Assembly (NCBI GenBank): GCA_015519985.1
Contig: WIAN01000143.1
Coordinates: 1-5,238 of the forward strand
DNA length: 5,238 nucleotides
Origin: Candidatus Woesearchaeota archaeon
GTDB taxonomy: Archaea > Nanobdellota > Nanobdellia > Woesearchaeales > WAPJ01
Reading direction: 5' to 3'
The position numbers and the translations under genes were made by a program. Under the pieces are notes generated by a model, which was not told the origin of the DNA, did no database searches, and saw only the letters and a list, made by a program, of their open reading frames with translations. Positions 4,899 to 5,238 of this stretch are shown piece after piece. Each line of letters begins with the position of its first letter. Positions within the stretch are counted from its first letter, which is position 1.

Positions 4899-4918
4899 TT
4901 AAAGTAATAACGCTTTAA
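4899..4918. repeat. Short inverted repeat TTAAAG / CTTTAA
   Basis: TTAAAG (4899-4904) and CTTTAA (4913-4918) are separated by eight bases. The stem is six base pairs and AT-rich, so a stable RNA hairpin is unlikely. It may be a protein-binding site in the 224-base intergenic region or a chance event in AT-rich sequence. Confidence 0.35.
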
Positions 4919-4959
4919 TTTTTATTTTTTGTTTTTAAAGCTTAATTTTAATGTTTTAG

Positions 4960-4967
4960 AAAAAAAA
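4960..4967 (-). terminator. T8 candidate terminator of the right-edge gene
   Basis: The A8 at 4960-4967 is T8 on the - strand, 46 bases after the stop at 5015-5013. It is the only long T-run on that strand between this stop and the coiled-coil gene; the rest of the region (4968-5012) is A-rich on the - strand. Confidence 0.4.
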
Positions 4968-5012
4968 GTTGTTTTTTTACTACTGTTTTTTTGTAAAATT
5001 TTTTTATTTTTT

Positions 5013-5238
5013 TTATTTTTTTGTAGAATAATAAGATTTTTTAAAAGAATCATATAATTCTTGTAAAAGTTGTAAAGCTTGTTCTCTTTCTTCTTTATTT
5101 GTTAATGCTTCAGGAGCGTACCTTTCTACTTCTTTTTTTGCTCTTTCTTCTAGATTTGGGTTGTTTAAATAATCCATTATTCTTTTAAAATCTGCTGCTA
5201 ATGAAACATATCTTATTTGAGTTGGATTTAAACTTTTA
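5013..5238 (-). CDS. C-terminal part of an unknown helical protein (5' partial)
   Basis: The - strand frame is open from the window edge (first full codon 5237-5235) to TAA at 5015-5013, giving 74 residues. It includes NPTQIRYVSLAADFKRIM, then DYLNNPNLEERAKKEVERY, then APEALTNKEEREQAL, and ends in LLQELYDSFKKSYYSTKK. It looks helical, charged and cytosolic, with no Cys or Trp and no membrane segment. The only in-frame ATG (5177-5175) would leave about 54 residues; the helical sequence upstream of it and the open frame to the edge suggest the true start is outside. Codon use and residue mix match the neighbours, which supports real coding. No family is recognised. It lies 224 bases upstream of the coiled-coil operon on the same strand but is probably a separate unit, because a T-run and a promoter-like site lie between. 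Confidence 0.7.
   Translation of the reverse strand, partial: KSLNPTQIRYVSLAADFKRIMDYLNNPNLEERAKKEVERYAPEALTNKEEREQALQLLQELYDSFKKSYYSTKK

Noticed and set aside
4789..5012. Small gene or RNA gene in the intergenic region
   Set aside because: No open frame with plausible composition on either strand, and no tRNA-like or stable hairpin structure; only promoter-, repeat- and T-run-like elements.

Overview
The window looks like part of a very AT-rich archaeal genome, probably a small-genome DPANN lineage (Nanoarchaeota/Woesearchaeota-like). The archaeal call rests on a transcript-cleavage factor of the TFS/TFIIS family, TATA-like boxes (TTTATAAA, TTTTTAAATA) about 40 bases before start codons, very short leaders with little Shine-Dalgarno signal, and U-run candidate terminators instead of GC-rich hairpins. 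The DPANN placement is weaker. It rests on base composition, tight packing, a cysteine-rich secreted protein and a very large Lys/Glu coiled-coil protein. No marker gene fixes the lineage.

Left part, + strand (1-1958). The 3' end of a cysteine-rich, probably extracellular protein runs in from outside (1-497; 25 Cys in 164 visible residues). Next come an exported protein of unknown function with a signal peptide (567-1271), transcription factor S (tfs, 1328-1660) and a DUF167/YggU-family protein (1692-1958). The first two intergenic gaps each hold a TATA-like box. T-runs lie between tfs and its neighbours, so these are probably mostly short, separate transcription units.

Right part, - strand (1969-4788). 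Three genes read leftwards as a tightly packed likely operon. First is a 683-residue, almost uninterrupted coiled-coil protein (4788-2737). Second is a gene with no intact start-to-stop frame (2736-2384), which reads as about 117 residues if one -1 frameshift or one missing A is allowed at an A8 run. Third is a 137-residue protein of unknown family (2382-1969). The junctions are 0 and 1 base. The operon converges on the DUF167 gene with only 10 bases between the stop codons.

Right edge. A 224-base AT-rich intergenic region (4789-5012) holds a perfect 12-base palindrome containing a TATA-like core, a 6-base inverted repeat and a T8 run on the - strand. Beyond it is the C-terminal 74 residues of a helical protein on the - strand (5238-5013) whose start lies outside the window.

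The most interesting item is the - strand operon: a giant coiled-coil protein with a possible amphipathic C-terminal helix, followed without a gap by a frame-interrupted gene and a second unrecognised gene. Nothing in the sequence proves a new system. The conserved-looking operon packing and the A8 slippage-type site are concrete and testable.
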